A DNA stretch of 64,000 nucleotides. Source: Verrucomicrobiota bacterium (GTDB lineage: Bacteria; Verrucomicrobiota; Verrucomicrobiia; Chthoniobacterales; Terrimicrobiaceae). The position numbers and the translations under genes were made by a program. The DNA lies in NCBI GenBank assembly GCA_018970255.1, contig JAGWWS010000004.1, positions 1 through 64,000 of the forward strand, written 5' to 3'. The notes beneath the pieces are model-generated. The model had not been told where the DNA came from, did no database searches, and saw only the letters and a program-made list of their open reading frames with translations. Position 1 is the stretch's first letter; each line of letters starts with the position of its first letter. Below, one piece after another: positions 44,229 to 53,362 of this stretch.

Positions 44229-45124
44229 AAGTTCAAGACCCTCCAAAGCATTCTGCAAAACTCCTCCGCGAACGAATTCCTTATGCGTTGGAACTTTTCG
44301 AGGATGACGGCTTCGGAAATCGGGTATTGAAATCCATGCCAACTCCCTCCGAGCTGGACCGGTTTTACGCCACAAACTTTTCCAGGCAGAGCTATGAGCG
44401 TTTCGGAAAAAAACTGGAAGCACTTCGTCGGGCGTGGTTTGGCCGAAGTTTTCTCTCGAAGAGCCAAAAGTTAAGGCCTGCCGTCTTAGAGGTCGGCAGC
44501 GGCAATGGACAATTTTTGGCCGCTTTCCGAAAACTCTCACCAAATGCGGGTTTGTCTGCGGTCGAATTCGTGAATCCCGACTTAAAAAAAGTGGCATCAC
44601 AAAACCAAATCGATTGCTTCAGTTCACTGGAGGAGCTCGAGATGCGCGGCGGTTCTTTCGACCTGATTGCCCTGTGGCATGTGCTGGAGCACTTGGCAGA
44701 CCCATGGAGTCTGATCCGGAGACTTACAAAGCTTTTGAAGCAGGAGGGCGCTTTGGTTTTTTCCACTCCAAACATGTTTTGCCCGGGAGTTTTACGTTAC
44801 CCGTCTTCCTGGCCTTGGAACCAGCCGCCACCCATCCACCTGTGGCACTTCCATCCCAAAGCGCTGGAAAGGAGACTTCACAGCGAGTTTCCCGACTGTG
44901 GAATTCGCGCTTTCACCAGGGAGTCGCGGGATGCAAACTTTTTGTTCGACGCTTTTGTGCGACCGCAAGTTCTGAATTTTGTTCCCTTCAGCGCAACAAA
45001 AAACCTTCGTTTTCAGTCTGTGGTGCGGCTCACTGCCGCATGCTTCAATGAAACAATTTTGAATCCAATCCTGCGGCAGAAGGGTTTATTTGGGTCTGAA
45101 ATCGTCGCAATTTTGAAAAGATAA
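44225..45124 (+). CDS. Class I SAM-dependent methyltransferase (methyltransferase-11/12 type)
   Basis: A 299-residue protein. An N-terminal region with MPTPSELDRFYATNFSRQSYERFG precedes the Rossmann domain: AVLEVGSGNGQFLAAF (about 86-101), SFDLIALWHVLEHLADP (about 144-160) and GALVFSTPN. The N-terminal block is typical of methyltransferases in polysaccharide loci that modify lipid-linked or terminal sugars. The substrate is unknown. It is 13 bases upstream of the polymerase gene. Confidence 0.8.
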   Translation: MKVQDPPKHSAKLLRERIPYALELFEDDGFGNRVLKSMPTPSELDRFYATNFSRQSYERFGKKLEALRRAWFGRSFLSKSQKLRPAVLEVGSGNGQFLAAFRKLSPNAGLSAVEFVNPDLKKVASQNQIDCFSSLEELEMRGGSFDLIALWHVLEHLADPWSLIRRLTKLLKQEGALVFSTPNMFCPGVLRYPSSWPWNQPPPIHLWHFHPKALERRLHSEFPDCGIRAFTRESRDANFLFDAFVRPQVLNFVPFSATKNLRFQSVVRLTAACFNETILNPILRQKGLFGSEIVAILKR

Positions 45125-45137
45125 ATCCCGTTTCGAA

Positions 45138-46517
45138 ATGACACGCCGTCGCCAAGTCCAACTTTTGCTTTGGAGCTATTTTTGGTTGCTGATTTTTGAG
45201 GGCGCCCTGCGAAAATGGGTGTTTCCAGGGTTTTCGAATCAACTTCTCCTTATTCGAGATCCAATTGCGATTTGGGCCATTGTCGCCGGAGCGCCATTCC
45301 TTACTCGATCGCGCTGGACGGCTTGGGTGGCCACGACTTGGATCATCGGAATACTCGGAACAATTTTTGCGCTATTCTTTGGACATGGGGATGTTGTAAC
45401 TGCATTATTTGGTGCCAGAGTTTTTTGTTTTCACATCCCTTTGATTTTCCTTTTTTCCCTAGTCTTTGATCAAGATGATGTATGGAATTTCATTAAGGCA
45501 CTGGCAATTACAGCTATTCCTATGACATTTCTAGCGGCAGCTCAATACTCTCTGCCTCAAGATCATTTGGTGAATCGCGCGCCGGGAGGCATGGAGGGCG
45601 GGGGTTTTTCTGGAGCACTTGGGAGATTTCGGCCTCCAGGAACTTTCTCTTTTATCAACGGACTAGTTGAGTTTTATGGTCTTGCATCTGCCGCAGTCGT
45701 GGCCATTTTCCTTGCGGGCAAGCCACCTTTACCCAGATGGATTTATGCTTCGCTTCTTGCTATCATCGTGGTTCTTCCGATTTCAATTAGCCGCTCGCTG
45801 TTATATAAATACATAATCAATGGGATTATGGCATCCTTTGCGGCGGCATCCTCTCTACGGAACCTCGTGGCTGCTATAGCTTTCACCCTCATTCTCCTCG
45901 CTGCTTCATGGGCGACTTCGCACCTTGGAACAGTTCAAGACGCAAGGGAGGCGTTTCTTGCTCGATGGGAAGAGGCCACCGAAATGGAGGGTCAGGGCCA
46001 GGGGGCATTGTTTGCTCTCCAACAAAGAACGCAGTCGGGAACACTCGACGAAATCAAGAGAGCATTAGAGCAACCGATTTTTGGACATGGCATCGGTCTT
46101 GGAACAAATGTGGGCGCCGTAAGGGTTTCAGGTTTTCAGGACTTTCTTGTTTCAGAGAGTGCTTGGGGAAATTTGATTGGCGAATTGGGTCCCCTCTTAG
46201 GTGGATTGGCTCTGGCGTTCAGAATTGGCCTTGTTCTTCTTATGATCCAGCTCATGCTTAAAGAACTCCGCAAAGGAAATACCTTGCCAACAATTCTTAG
46301 CGGTGTGGCAATCATTGCAGTGCTTTTTGGGACAACTTCTCAACCAACATCTCTCGGCTTCGTGGTCCTGTGCTCTGGACTGATGCTCGCTGCATGCAAT
46401 TCCCCCAAGATAGGTTTGTTTGCGAGTGACGGTGCGGATACTTCACAACAACAAGACTCTTCATGGCCCGAAAATTTCGCGGGTGTGGATTCTTCGGAGC
46501 CAAAGCATTACTCCTAA
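45138..46517 (+). CDS. wzy: Wzy-like polysaccharide polymerase (polytopic membrane protein)
   Basis: A 459-residue protein with about ten to twelve hydrophobic helices and one larger loop (about 265-345) containing LEQPIFGHGIGLGTNVG, similar to the periplasmic loop of Wzy and O-antigen ligase-type proteins. It lies among the repeat-unit genes, so the polymerase role is preferred for this one of the three such proteins in the window. Polymerases vary greatly in sequence, so the call rests on topology, the loop motif and position. The gene is AT-rich. Confidence 0.65.
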   Translation: MTRRRQVQLLLWSYFWLLIFEGALRKWVFPGFSNQLLLIRDPIAIWAIVAGAPFLTRSRWTAWVATTWIIGILGTIFALFFGHGDVVTALFGARVFCFHIPLIFLFSLVFDQDDVWNFIKALAITAIPMTFLAAAQYSLPQDHLVNRAPGGMEGGGFSGALGRFRPPGTFSFINGLVEFYGLASAAVVAIFLAGKPPLPRWIYASLLAIIVVLPISISRSLLYKYIINGIMASFAAASSLRNLVAAIAFTLILLAASWATSHLGTVQDAREAFLARWEEATEMEGQGQGALFALQQRTQSGTLDEIKRALEQPIFGHGIGLGTNVGAVRVSGFQDFLVSESAWGNLIGELGPLLGGLALAFRIGLVLLMIQLMLKELRKGNTLPTILSGVAIIAVLFGTTSQPTSLGFVVLCSGLMLAACNSPKIGLFASDGADTSQQQDSSWPENFAGVDSSEPKHYS

Positions 46518-46523
46518 AATTCG

Positions 46524-47708
46524 ATGGCGCTTCAGAAGATCGTATTAATTGCAAATTATTTGCCTGACAAGCAGGATAGTATGTTGCGCTTGGCGGACTT
46601 GTTCTGTCGCGTTATCTCAGATTCGGGTTTAGAAGTAGAAGTTCTGCGCCCGAAGGATGTGATCGGTCGTTTGCGGTGTATGGTGCCCTGCATGGCAAAG
46701 TGGTTGGGATACTTGGACAAATATCTTCTATTTCCTTTTTTCCTAATCACCTATCTTTGGCAAAACAGAAACAGGGATGGTGCCGTCTATCATATAACCG
46801 ATCATTCAAATGCCGTTTACTCACTCCTTCTGCTAAAGAAACCGCGCATTGCAACTTGCAATGATGTCTTGGCCATTCGCTCTGCACGCGGCGAGATTCC
46901 AGAAAACCCTACCCGATTAACTGGCAGAATATTGCAAAAAGCGATCCTAATGGGCCTGGCAAACACCCCCCGCGTCGTGTGTATTTCACAAAACTCGGAA
47001 AGGGATTTGCGGAGTGTTCTTGGGAAACATTCTCCGGAAACATCTTTTGTTTTTTTGCCGCTAAACTTTGATTTTCAGCCTTTGTCTAGAGATGTTGCGT
47101 TGGCCACTTTGCAGTCCCTTGGCAAGCAAGAAGTTGTTCATCTTGGTCAAGAAATTATTCTCCATGTCGGTGGCAATCAATGGTATAAAAACCGCATTGG
47201 TGTTTTAAAAATTTTTGCAGAGCTTTGCCGCATTCGTTTGGCCAACCATTTGCCGATTTTGCCTCTTGTGATGGCAGGAAAAGAACCAGACGAGAATCTC
47301 AAGGCATTTGTCAAAGAGCATGGTAGTTTGCCGATCCATTTCTTGACCGAACCATCCACTCCGCAACTTTGTGCACTCTACTCTTTGGCAAAGGTTTTTG
47401 TGTTTCCATCTTTACAAGAAGGTTTCGGATGGCCGATTCTCGAGGCAATGGCGTGTGGGTGCCCAGTTGTCACCACTGGGCATCCCCCGATGACAGAGGT
47501 GGGAGGCTCCGCAGCGGTTTATATCAAGCCCCAAAAAGTTTCGGAATCTGCCAGGTCGCTCAATGAAGTTTTGGAGTGGTCAGCGAGTGCGCGAGCGGAC
47601 TTCGTCGAGAGAGGATTTCAGAATCTCAAGCGGTTCACTCAAGAACAATTCGCATCGCATTATCTGGCCGCTTACAAGAATGTTCACCAGTCACTATCCA
47701 GACCTTGA
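46524..47708 (+). CDS. GT4 family glycosyltransferase
   Basis: A 394-residue GT-B enzyme. The N-terminus KIVLIANYLPDKQDSMLRLA and the C-terminal block YSLAKVFVFPSLQEGFGWPILEAMACGCPVVTT (about 290-322), with the two Glu of the EX7E motif, place it in GT4 (mannosyltransferase-like). HITDHSNAVY and CISQNSERDL fit the usual acceptor-side helices. Because gmd is the next gene, with only two bases between, it may use GDP-mannose or a GDP-deoxyhexose, but this is inference from position. Confidence 0.85.
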   Translation: MALQKIVLIANYLPDKQDSMLRLADLFCRVISDSGLEVEVLRPKDVIGRLRCMVPCMAKWLGYLDKYLLFPFFLITYLWQNRNRDGAVYHITDHSNAVYSLLLLKKPRIATCNDVLAIRSARGEIPENPTRLTGRILQKAILMGLANTPRVVCISQNSERDLRSVLGKHSPETSFVFLPLNFDFQPLSRDVALATLQSLGKQEVVHLGQEIILHVGGNQWYKNRIGVLKIFAELCRIRLANHLPILPLVMAGKEPDENLKAFVKEHGSLPIHFLTEPSTPQLCALYSLAKVFVFPSLQEGFGWPILEAMACGCPVVTTGHPPMTEVGGSAAVYIKPQKVSESARSLNEVLEWSASARADFVERGFQNLKRFTQEQFASHYLAAYKNVHQSLSRP

Positions 47709-47710
47709 TC

Positions 47711-48760
47711 ATGCACGAGAACAAGCGGCAAAAAAAAATTCTCATTACGGGGATCACCGGACAGACGGGATCCTATCTTGCAGACCTATTCATTTCAGAG
47801 GGTTGTGAGGTTCATGGGATTGTTCGTCGCGCAAGCAGTTTCAACCGCTCCCGCATCGAGCATTTGCGTGCCAACCCTGAAATCTACGGCAAAAAACTTT
47901 TTCTTCACTATTCGGATCTGGATGATTCAACAACGATCCGGCGGATTTTGTTTAAGACGGAACCGGATGAGCTTTATCATTTGGCAGGCCAAAGCCATGT
48001 CGGGTTGAGTTTCGAAATTCCTGAATCCACCTGCCAGGAAACCGCCAGTGCAACCTTGGCCATCTTGGAGATTTGCCGCGATCTCAAAAATCCTCCGCGC
48101 ATTTATCATGCATCATCATCAGAGGTATTTGGCTCCCCCTCGGAGTCTCCACAAAAAGAGACTACTGCATTTCGTCCGGCAACACCTTATGGCTGTGCAA
48201 AGGCTTTTGCGACGAATATGGCCAGCGTCTATAGACGCGCGCACGGACTTTTTGTTTGCAATGGAATTGCCTACAACCATGAGTCACCGCGTAGAGGAGA
48301 AAACTTTGTCACCTGCAAGATCGCTGCTGCCGCTGCAGCGCACGCGCGTGGACGCCGCGAATGCCTCGAACTTGGAAACTTGAATGCCGAACGCGACTGG
48401 GGATACGCGCCGGAGTTTGCGCGCGCGATGGCCGCCATGCTCCATCACGATTCCCCCGACGATTATGTGATCGCAACTGGCCATTCCAGCTCAGTCAGGG
48501 AATTCGCTCTCGCTGCCTATCGAGCAGTTGGTATCGAGCTCGCTTTTGAAGGGTCGGGACACGCGGAGGTTGGTTTTGAAATGGGCAGCGGAAAGGTTTT
48601 TATTCGAGTGAATCCTCATTTTTACAGGCCGGTCGAGCCGACTCGACTCGTCGGCGACAGCTCCAAGGCCCTTGAGATCCTTGGATGGCGAGCGTCCATT
48701 ACCGCCAAGGGGGTGGCGGAGATCATGGCTCGCGCGGAAATGGACTCGCAAAGCCGGTAA
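47711..48760 (+). CDS. gmd: GDP-mannose 4,6-dehydratase
   Basis: A 349-residue short-chain dehydratase (extended SDR). The NAD(P)-binding motif is GITGQTGSYLA (about 16-26), followed by GIVRRASSFNRSRI that is specific for Gmd, the catalytic SSSEVFG region and the Tyr-Lys pair in TPYGCAKAF. It converts GDP-mannose to GDP-4-keto-6-deoxymannose, the precursor of fucose, rhamnose and perosamine. ATG at 47711 is chosen from the Rossmann start; an in-frame start 45 codons upstream would overlap the GT4 gene. A terminator hairpin incorporates its stop codon. No fucose synthase (fcl) or rmd gene is in the window. Confidence 0.92.
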   Translation: MHENKRQKKILITGITGQTGSYLADLFISEGCEVHGIVRRASSFNRSRIEHLRANPEIYGKKLFLHYSDLDDSTTIRRILFKTEPDELYHLAGQSHVGLSFEIPESTCQETASATLAILEICRDLKNPPRIYHASSSEVFGSPSESPQKETTAFRPATPYGCAKAFATNMASVYRRAHGLFVCNGIAYNHESPRRGENFVTCKIAAAAAAHARGRRECLELGNLNAERDWGYAPEFARAMAAMLHHDSPDDYVIATGHSSSVREFALAAYRAVGIELAFEGSGHAEVGFEMGSGKVFIRVNPHFYRPVEPTRLVGDSSKALEILGWRASITAKGVAEIMARAEMDSQSR

Positions 48761-48778
48761 ACTTTCCGGCTCTTTTTT
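48752..48778 (+). terminator. Rho-independent terminator after gmd
   Basis: AGCCGG (48752-48757) pairs with CCGGCT (48766-48771) around an eight-base loop that contains the gmd stop codon, followed by C and six T. It should end the 28.5-48.7 kb transcript or reduce read-through into the amidotransferase gene. Confidence 0.7.
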
Positions 48779-48804
48779 GTTTCCTTAAAAATTACACCAA
48801 AGTA

Positions 48805-48832
48805 TTATCAGTTGGTTGTCCTTCTATACGAT
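48805..48832 (+). promoter_or_regulatory. Possible sigma-70-like promoter for the amidotransferase gene
   Basis: TTATCA and TACGAT are separated by 16 bases in the gap between the terminator and the start at 48871. Each matches the consensus in only about four of six positions. Because the terminator upstream should stop transcription, a promoter is expected in this gap; this is the best candidate by eye. Confidence 0.25.
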
Positions 48833-48870
48833 GCTGTTTTCTGACATAAAAAATTTTCGGCAAACCCTTT

Positions 48871-50643
48871 ATGTGCGGATTCATAGGCTGTTTTAAATCG
48901 GGAGGTCGGGCGCACTCTTCTGATCTGGCGCCCATGGCGCACCGGGGTCCCGATGGATTTGGCGAATGGAGGTCGCCGGCTGGCGATTGTTGGCTCGGGC
49001 ACGTGCGTCTTGCTATCTTAGAGCTCGGCAATGCCGGCGCCCAACCGATGCTCAGCGCAAGCGGAAGGACGGCTATTGTTTTCAACGGCGAGATCTACAA
49101 TCACCTGGAAGTCCGGAAGTCGATTCGCTCGATTCCCTGGCGGGGTCACTCGGATACTGAAACGCTGGTGGAGGCGTGGGAGCAAATAGGAGAGCGCTGC
49201 TTGGAGAGTTTGCGGGGAATGTTCGCGTTTGCGGTTTATGATCTCGAAGCGCGAGAGCTTTATTTGGTGCGTGATCGCCTAGGGATTAAGCCAGTTTACT
49301 TCCGACAGGATCACAAAGGTTTTTCTTTCGCCTCAGAGGTGCATGTTTTGAATGGGGGAAGACGGCCGGCACTGGGAGAAGACGCCCTGAATATGTTTTT
49401 GGCCACCGGTCACCTTTCGGGTGAAGGTGAGGTAGGGGAGGGAATTCGCATTTTGCCGCCCGGTTGCAAAATCCGTATCTCCGCAGGAGGAAGGATGTCC
49501 CAGGAAAAATGGTGGCCCAAAGTCGTTTTGCGGCATTCTCAAACGAGAAAGCGCGAAGAGCTTTTGGAGGAAGTGCGGCGTCTTGTGGAATCTTCGGTTA
49601 GCGAGCATTTGTTGGCAGATGTGCCTGTCGCGGTTTTCCTCAGTGGGGGCACTGATTCATCTGTGATTGCGACAGCAGCGGCCAAGGCTGCAAATTCGCC
49701 TTTGCGCACATTTACGGTGGGGTTTCCTCAAATTGATTTCGATGAAAGACCAATCGCTAAATTAGTTGCAGAACGGTTGGGGTCGAAACATCACGAGATT
49801 GAGGTTAGTCCCCAGGATTGCATACGGTGGATCGGGGATGCAGTGGCAGCTTTGGATCTTCCATCCGCGGATGCTGTAAACTCCTTTATCGTTTCTCGAG
49901 TCGTCCGCGACCAGGGACTGAAAGTCGCCTTATCGGGTCTGGGGGGAGATGAAGTCTTCGGTGGTTATCCAAGTTTCCGTGACGTGCCACGGCTACGTTT
50001 GCTCGGTTGTTTGCCGGAAAAAGCAGTGCGCAAGGGAAAGTTTTTTTTGCCTGAAAAAATCCGCGCCAAACTTGAAGGAAATGGATCTTTCGATGCCTTC
50101 TCACTCGCTCTCGCAAGAAGGCGCTGGTGGTCAAGAGCCGAAATCCGTGATGCGGGAATTGGTGGCTCTGAGATGTGGCCTTTGCGGCCCGTGGGCTCGA
50201 TGGATTCATTTGCAATGGTTTCTTGGGCGGAAATTCTGGGTTACATGGAGCCCATGCTTCTGCGCGATTGCGATCAGATGAGCATGGCAGCAAGCATGGA
50301 ACTGCGAGTTCCATTTTTGGACCATCGACTAGTGGAATTTGGATTGGCGGTTCCTGAGAGCCAAAAGCGGGGAATTCCCAAAAAATTGCTTGTGGATGCT
50401 TTCGCTCGGGATCTTCCCATAGAAGTTTGGGATCGCCCAAGGGCTGGATTTGTTTTGCCTATGGATGATTGGATGCGCGGTCCGCTGGCGGATTTTTGCT
50501 CTCACGGATTGGATGCTTCTAAGTCCCGCCTAAATGCGGCATTCGTTGATCGGGCTTTTGCCAAATTCCAAGAACGTAGGATTCACTGGACAAGAGTTTG
50601 GCAGTTGGTGGTGCTAGGGCATTACCTTGAAAAAATTCGTTGA
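48871..50643 (+). CDS. asnB: Asparagine-synthase-like glutamine amidotransferase
   Basis: 590 residues. The N-terminal class II glutaminase starts MCGFIGCF with the nucleophile Cys2, and has MAHRGPDGFG and VFNGEIYNH. The C-terminal synthetase domain has the PP-loop AVFLSGGTDSSVIA (about 250-263) and DRPRAGFVLPMDDWM. It uses glutamine ammonia and ATP to amidate a carboxylate. Homologues in EPS loci (exosortase-associated amidotransferases) probably amidate uronic acids or amino-sugar substituents rather than make asparagine; this is context-based. It opens the second part of the locus after a terminator. Confidence 0.85.
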   Translation: MCGFIGCFKSGGRAHSSDLAPMAHRGPDGFGEWRSPAGDCWLGHVRLAILELGNAGAQPMLSASGRTAIVFNGEIYNHLEVRKSIRSIPWRGHSDTETLVEAWEQIGERCLESLRGMFAFAVYDLEARELYLVRDRLGIKPVYFRQDHKGFSFASEVHVLNGGRRPALGEDALNMFLATGHLSGEGEVGEGIRILPPGCKIRISAGGRMSQEKWWPKVVLRHSQTRKREELLEEVRRLVESSVSEHLLADVPVAVFLSGGTDSSVIATAAAKAANSPLRTFTVGFPQIDFDERPIAKLVAERLGSKHHEIEVSPQDCIRWIGDAVAALDLPSADAVNSFIVSRVVRDQGLKVALSGLGGDEVFGGYPSFRDVPRLRLLGCLPEKAVRKGKFFLPEKIRAKLEGNGSFDAFSLALARRRWWSRAEIRDAGIGGSEMWPLRPVGSMDSFAMVSWAEILGYMEPMLLRDCDQMSMAASMELRVPFLDHRLVEFGLAVPESQKRGIPKKLLVDAFARDLPIEVWDRPRAGFVLPMDDWMRGPLADFCSHGLDASKSRLNAAFVDRAFAKFQERRIHWTRVWQLVVLGHYLEKIR

Positions 50644-50672
50644 ACTTTGGGCCTCCGCCAAGTGGCGCATCG

Positions 50673-51854
50673 ATGAGAATTCTTCGCGTTATCGCAAGCT
50701 TAGACCCAAAAATGGGCGGGCCTTCGCAAGGAATCCGAAATTCCATTCCCGCCTTGGCGGCAATTGGAATAGAAAACGAAGTCGTTTGTTGCGACACGCA
50801 GGGTTCCGCATGGCTGGATAAAGACCCATTTCCCGTGCATGCGGTTGGACCCAGCCGTTTCGGCTACGCCTACTCCAGCGCCCTTGGGCAATGGATGGAT
50901 GCAAACCTTGGGCGCTTCGACGCCATCATCTCGCATGGGCTCTGGCTTTGGCCGGGGCTGGCATCATTCCGCGCCTGGGAAAAAATCGGGAAACCGGGTC
51001 AACGGTTCTTCGCCATGCCGCACGGCATGCTCGACCCTTGGTTCCAGCGCGACCGCTCGCGGCGGCTGAAAGCGTTCAGGAATTTTTTTTATTGGTGGTT
51101 GGCCGAGCGGCGCGTGGTGAATGGCGCGGACGCCCTGTTTTTCACCTGCGACTGGGAAATGCAGCTCGCGCGCGAAACATTCGGCGGCTATCGCCCAAGG
51201 CGCGAACTCAACATTGGTTATGGGGTCCCCGAACCGCCTGCATTTTCGGAAACAATGCGCGCGGCTTTTTCAGCCAAGGTTCCAAACTTGGGGGATAAGC
51301 CTTATCTTTTGTTTCTAGGTCGCATCCATCCGAAAAAAGGCGTAGATTTGCTTGTGCGCGCCTACTGCGAAATCCTGAAAAAAGGCTTTCCCGATTTGGT
51401 GGTCGCGGGTCCGGGTTGGGATTCGGAATATGGAACGCGGATCAAGAGTCTGATCCGTGAGCAGGAAGCGGGGAGCTTGGAGCGGGGGGCGATTCATGCG
51501 GTCGAGATGCTGGAGGGGGATGCGAAGTGGGGGGGGCTCTATGGCTGCGAGGCTTTGGTGCTGCCATCGCACCAGGAGAATTTTGGGATTGCCGTGGCCG
51601 AGGCATTGGCTTGCAACAAGCCAGTGCTCATTTCGAACAAGGTCAACATTTGGCGGGAGGTCGTGGAGGATGGGGCTGGTGTCGCGGCAGGGGACGACCT
51701 CGCAGGAACGACCGAACTCCTCCGTGCGTTTCCGGAAACAAGTAGGAATGAGGATATGAACCGTTTCCGTAAAAGCTACCGCAAGCGTTTCGGGATCGAT
51801 GCTGCCGCGCAAAAAATGGCCGGCGTATTGCGGGATTCATTGTCATGGGTGTGA
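50673..51854 (+). CDS. GT4 family glycosyltransferase
   Basis: A 393-residue GT-B enzyme beginning MRILRVIASLDPKMGGPSQGI, a common start in WcaI/WbaZ-type GT4 enzymes with the Gly-rich acceptor loop. The donor-binding half has YLLFLGRIHPKKGVDLLVRAY and GCEALVLPSHQENFGIAVAEALACNKPVL, with the EX7E Glu residues. ATG at 50673 is preferred over a TTG at 50640 that would overlap the amidotransferase stop. It overlaps the downstream acetyltransferase gene by ten bases. Base composition returns to GC-rich here. Confidence 0.85.
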   Translation: MRILRVIASLDPKMGGPSQGIRNSIPALAAIGIENEVVCCDTQGSAWLDKDPFPVHAVGPSRFGYAYSSALGQWMDANLGRFDAIISHGLWLWPGLASFRAWEKIGKPGQRFFAMPHGMLDPWFQRDRSRRLKAFRNFFYWWLAERRVVNGADALFFTCDWEMQLARETFGGYRPRRELNIGYGVPEPPAFSETMRAAFSAKVPNLGDKPYLLFLGRIHPKKGVDLLVRAYCEILKKGFPDLVVAGPGWDSEYGTRIKSLIREQEAGSLERGAIHAVEMLEGDAKWGGLYGCEALVLPSHQENFGIAVAEALACNKPVLISNKVNIWREVVEDGAGVAAGDDLAGTTELLRAFPETSRNEDMNRFRKSYRKRFGIDAAAQKMAGVLRDSLSWV

Positions 51855-52405
51855 ATTCGAATACCCATACCGGTCCGAGTTTTCCGCTGCAGGACCGGTT
51901 GGCGCGTGCGCTTTGGAATTTCGTCCAGGCAACGGCGTTTCGCTGGAGCCCGCGTCCGCTTCATAGCTGGCGTAGTTTTTTGTTGGCTTTGTTCGGCGCC
52001 AAAATCGGACGCAGAGCGCACATCTATCCAGGAGTCCGTATCTGGGCTCCGTGGAATTTGGAAATTGGCGACGAAGCTGGCGTGGCAGATGGGGCAATCC
52101 TTTACAGCCAAGGGAAAATTTCCATCGGGCGCCGCGCTGTTGTTTCGCAAGGAGCGCACCTTTGCGCAGGGACGCACGATTTCGAAGCCGAAGGGTTCCC
52201 GCTTGTGGTGAGGCCGATCGTGGTTGGGTCGCATGCCTGGGTGGCCGCTGAAGCGTTTGTCCATCCCGGTGTGGAAATTGGGGAAGGCGCCGTGGTGGGC
52301 GCCCGCTCGGTGGTGTTGAAAAGCATGCCGCCGTGGATGGTGTCTGCGGGGAATCCGTGCGAACCTAAGAAACTTAGAAAATGGAGGCCCAGTAGAGGGG
52401 GCTAG
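51845..52405 (+). CDS. WcaF-like O-acetyltransferase (left-handed beta-helix)
   Basis: A 186-residue protein with an N-terminal helical part (LARALWNFVQATAFRWSPRPLHSWRSFLLALFGAKIG) that is typical of colanic-acid acetyltransferase WcaF and of nodulation-type NodL relatives, followed by hexapeptide repeats (IGRRAHIYPGVRIWAPWNLEIGD, ISIGRRAVVSQGAHLCAGTHD). The catalytic His lies in AGTHDF. It would acetylate a repeat-unit sugar with acetyl-CoA. It is in tight linkage between the GT4 and GT2 genes. Confidence 0.85.
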   Translation: MGVNSNTHTGPSFPLQDRLARALWNFVQATAFRWSPRPLHSWRSFLLALFGAKIGRRAHIYPGVRIWAPWNLEIGDEAGVADGAILYSQGKISIGRRAVVSQGAHLCAGTHDFEAEGFPLVVRPIVVGSHAWVAAEAFVHPGVEIGEGAVVGARSVVLKSMPPWMVSAGNPCEPKKLRKWRPSRGG

Positions 52406-52406
52406 A

Positions 52407-53228
52407 ATGGTCTCTGTTGTCATCCTGACCAAAAATGAGGAAAGCGACTTGCCCGCGTGCCTCGATTCTTTGGCTTGGGCTCAGGATGTGCACGTGGTGG
52501 ACTCCGGAAGCACTGATCGGACGGTAGACATCGCAAAACAGAGCGGAGCAAAGGTTTTAGTTAATCCATTTCAAAGTTTTGCCCACCAAAGAAATTGGGC
52601 GATCGACCATTGCAGTTTCGAAAACAGTTGGATTCTTTTCCTTGATGCTGATGAACGCTCCACTCTCGCTTTTGAAAAAGCCGTCCTGTCATCTGTGGAA
52701 AAAGCCGAAACGCCGGTTGCCGGTTTTTTTTGCTGTTGGAAAATGATGCTTGGAGGGCGGTGGCTTAAAAGGTCAGACAATTTCCCCAAGTGGCAGTTCC
52801 GACTACTCCGGAGGGGGAGCGCTCGTTTCATTGATGTCGGGCATGGACAAAAAGAAGGCGCCGTCGACGGAGTAATCCAGCATATAATGGAACCATACTT
52901 ACACTATCCATTTTCAAATGGCTGGGAGTCTTGGATGGAAAGGCACCGCAGATATGCAAAACTTGAGGCCGATGATCGTCTCGGAAATCCTCTCCCCAGA
53001 TTGCGACAACTTTTGTCACCTCATGCCTCACAAAGGAACACTGCGATCAAAAGGACAGTGGCAAACATCCCTCTCTGGCCGCAATTCCGTTTCTTTTACT
53101 CTTATGTAGCCAAGGGAGGTTGGTTGGAAGGCAGTGAAGGGTTCGAATATTGCCGAAAGATGATGTGGTATGAGATGCAAATTCAAATTGAGATGAAGCG
53201 TTTAAAAATGCAGAGAATGGCAGCTTGA
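52407..53228 (+). CDS. GT2 family glycosyltransferase (WaaE/KdtX-like)
   Basis: A 273-residue GT-A enzyme: VSVVILTKNEESDLPACLDSL, VVDSGSTDRTVDIAKQ and the metal site FLDADER (about 75-81). FAHQRNWAI and WQFRLLRRGSARFIDVGHGQ are characteristic of the WaaE/KdtX beta-glucosyltransferase-like subgroup. Start ATG lies one base after the acetyltransferase stop. It would add a hexose to the repeat unit. The 134-base gap that follows contains no clear signal before the broken VanZ-like gene. Confidence 0.85.
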   Translation: MVSVVILTKNEESDLPACLDSLAWAQDVHVVDSGSTDRTVDIAKQSGAKVLVNPFQSFAHQRNWAIDHCSFENSWILFLDADERSTLAFEKAVLSSVEKAETPVAGFFCCWKMMLGGRWLKRSDNFPKWQFRLLRRGSARFIDVGHGQKEGAVDGVIQHIMEPYLHYPFSNGWESWMERHRRYAKLEADDRLGNPLPRLRQLLSPHASQRNTAIKRTVANIPLWPQFRFFYSYVAKGGWLEGSEGFEYCRKMMWYEMQIQIEMKRLKMQRMAA

Positions 53229-53362
53229 GAGCCGGTTGTGTTTCCGCAAGACATCTCTGGTTTTGATAGAAAACGCGTTTGGTTGAAGTTCTGCTTGCAA
53301 ATTATCAGCGAGGCGAACCCGCAACAATCACGGGATTTTGAGTCAAAAGGGAGGGCAGAAGG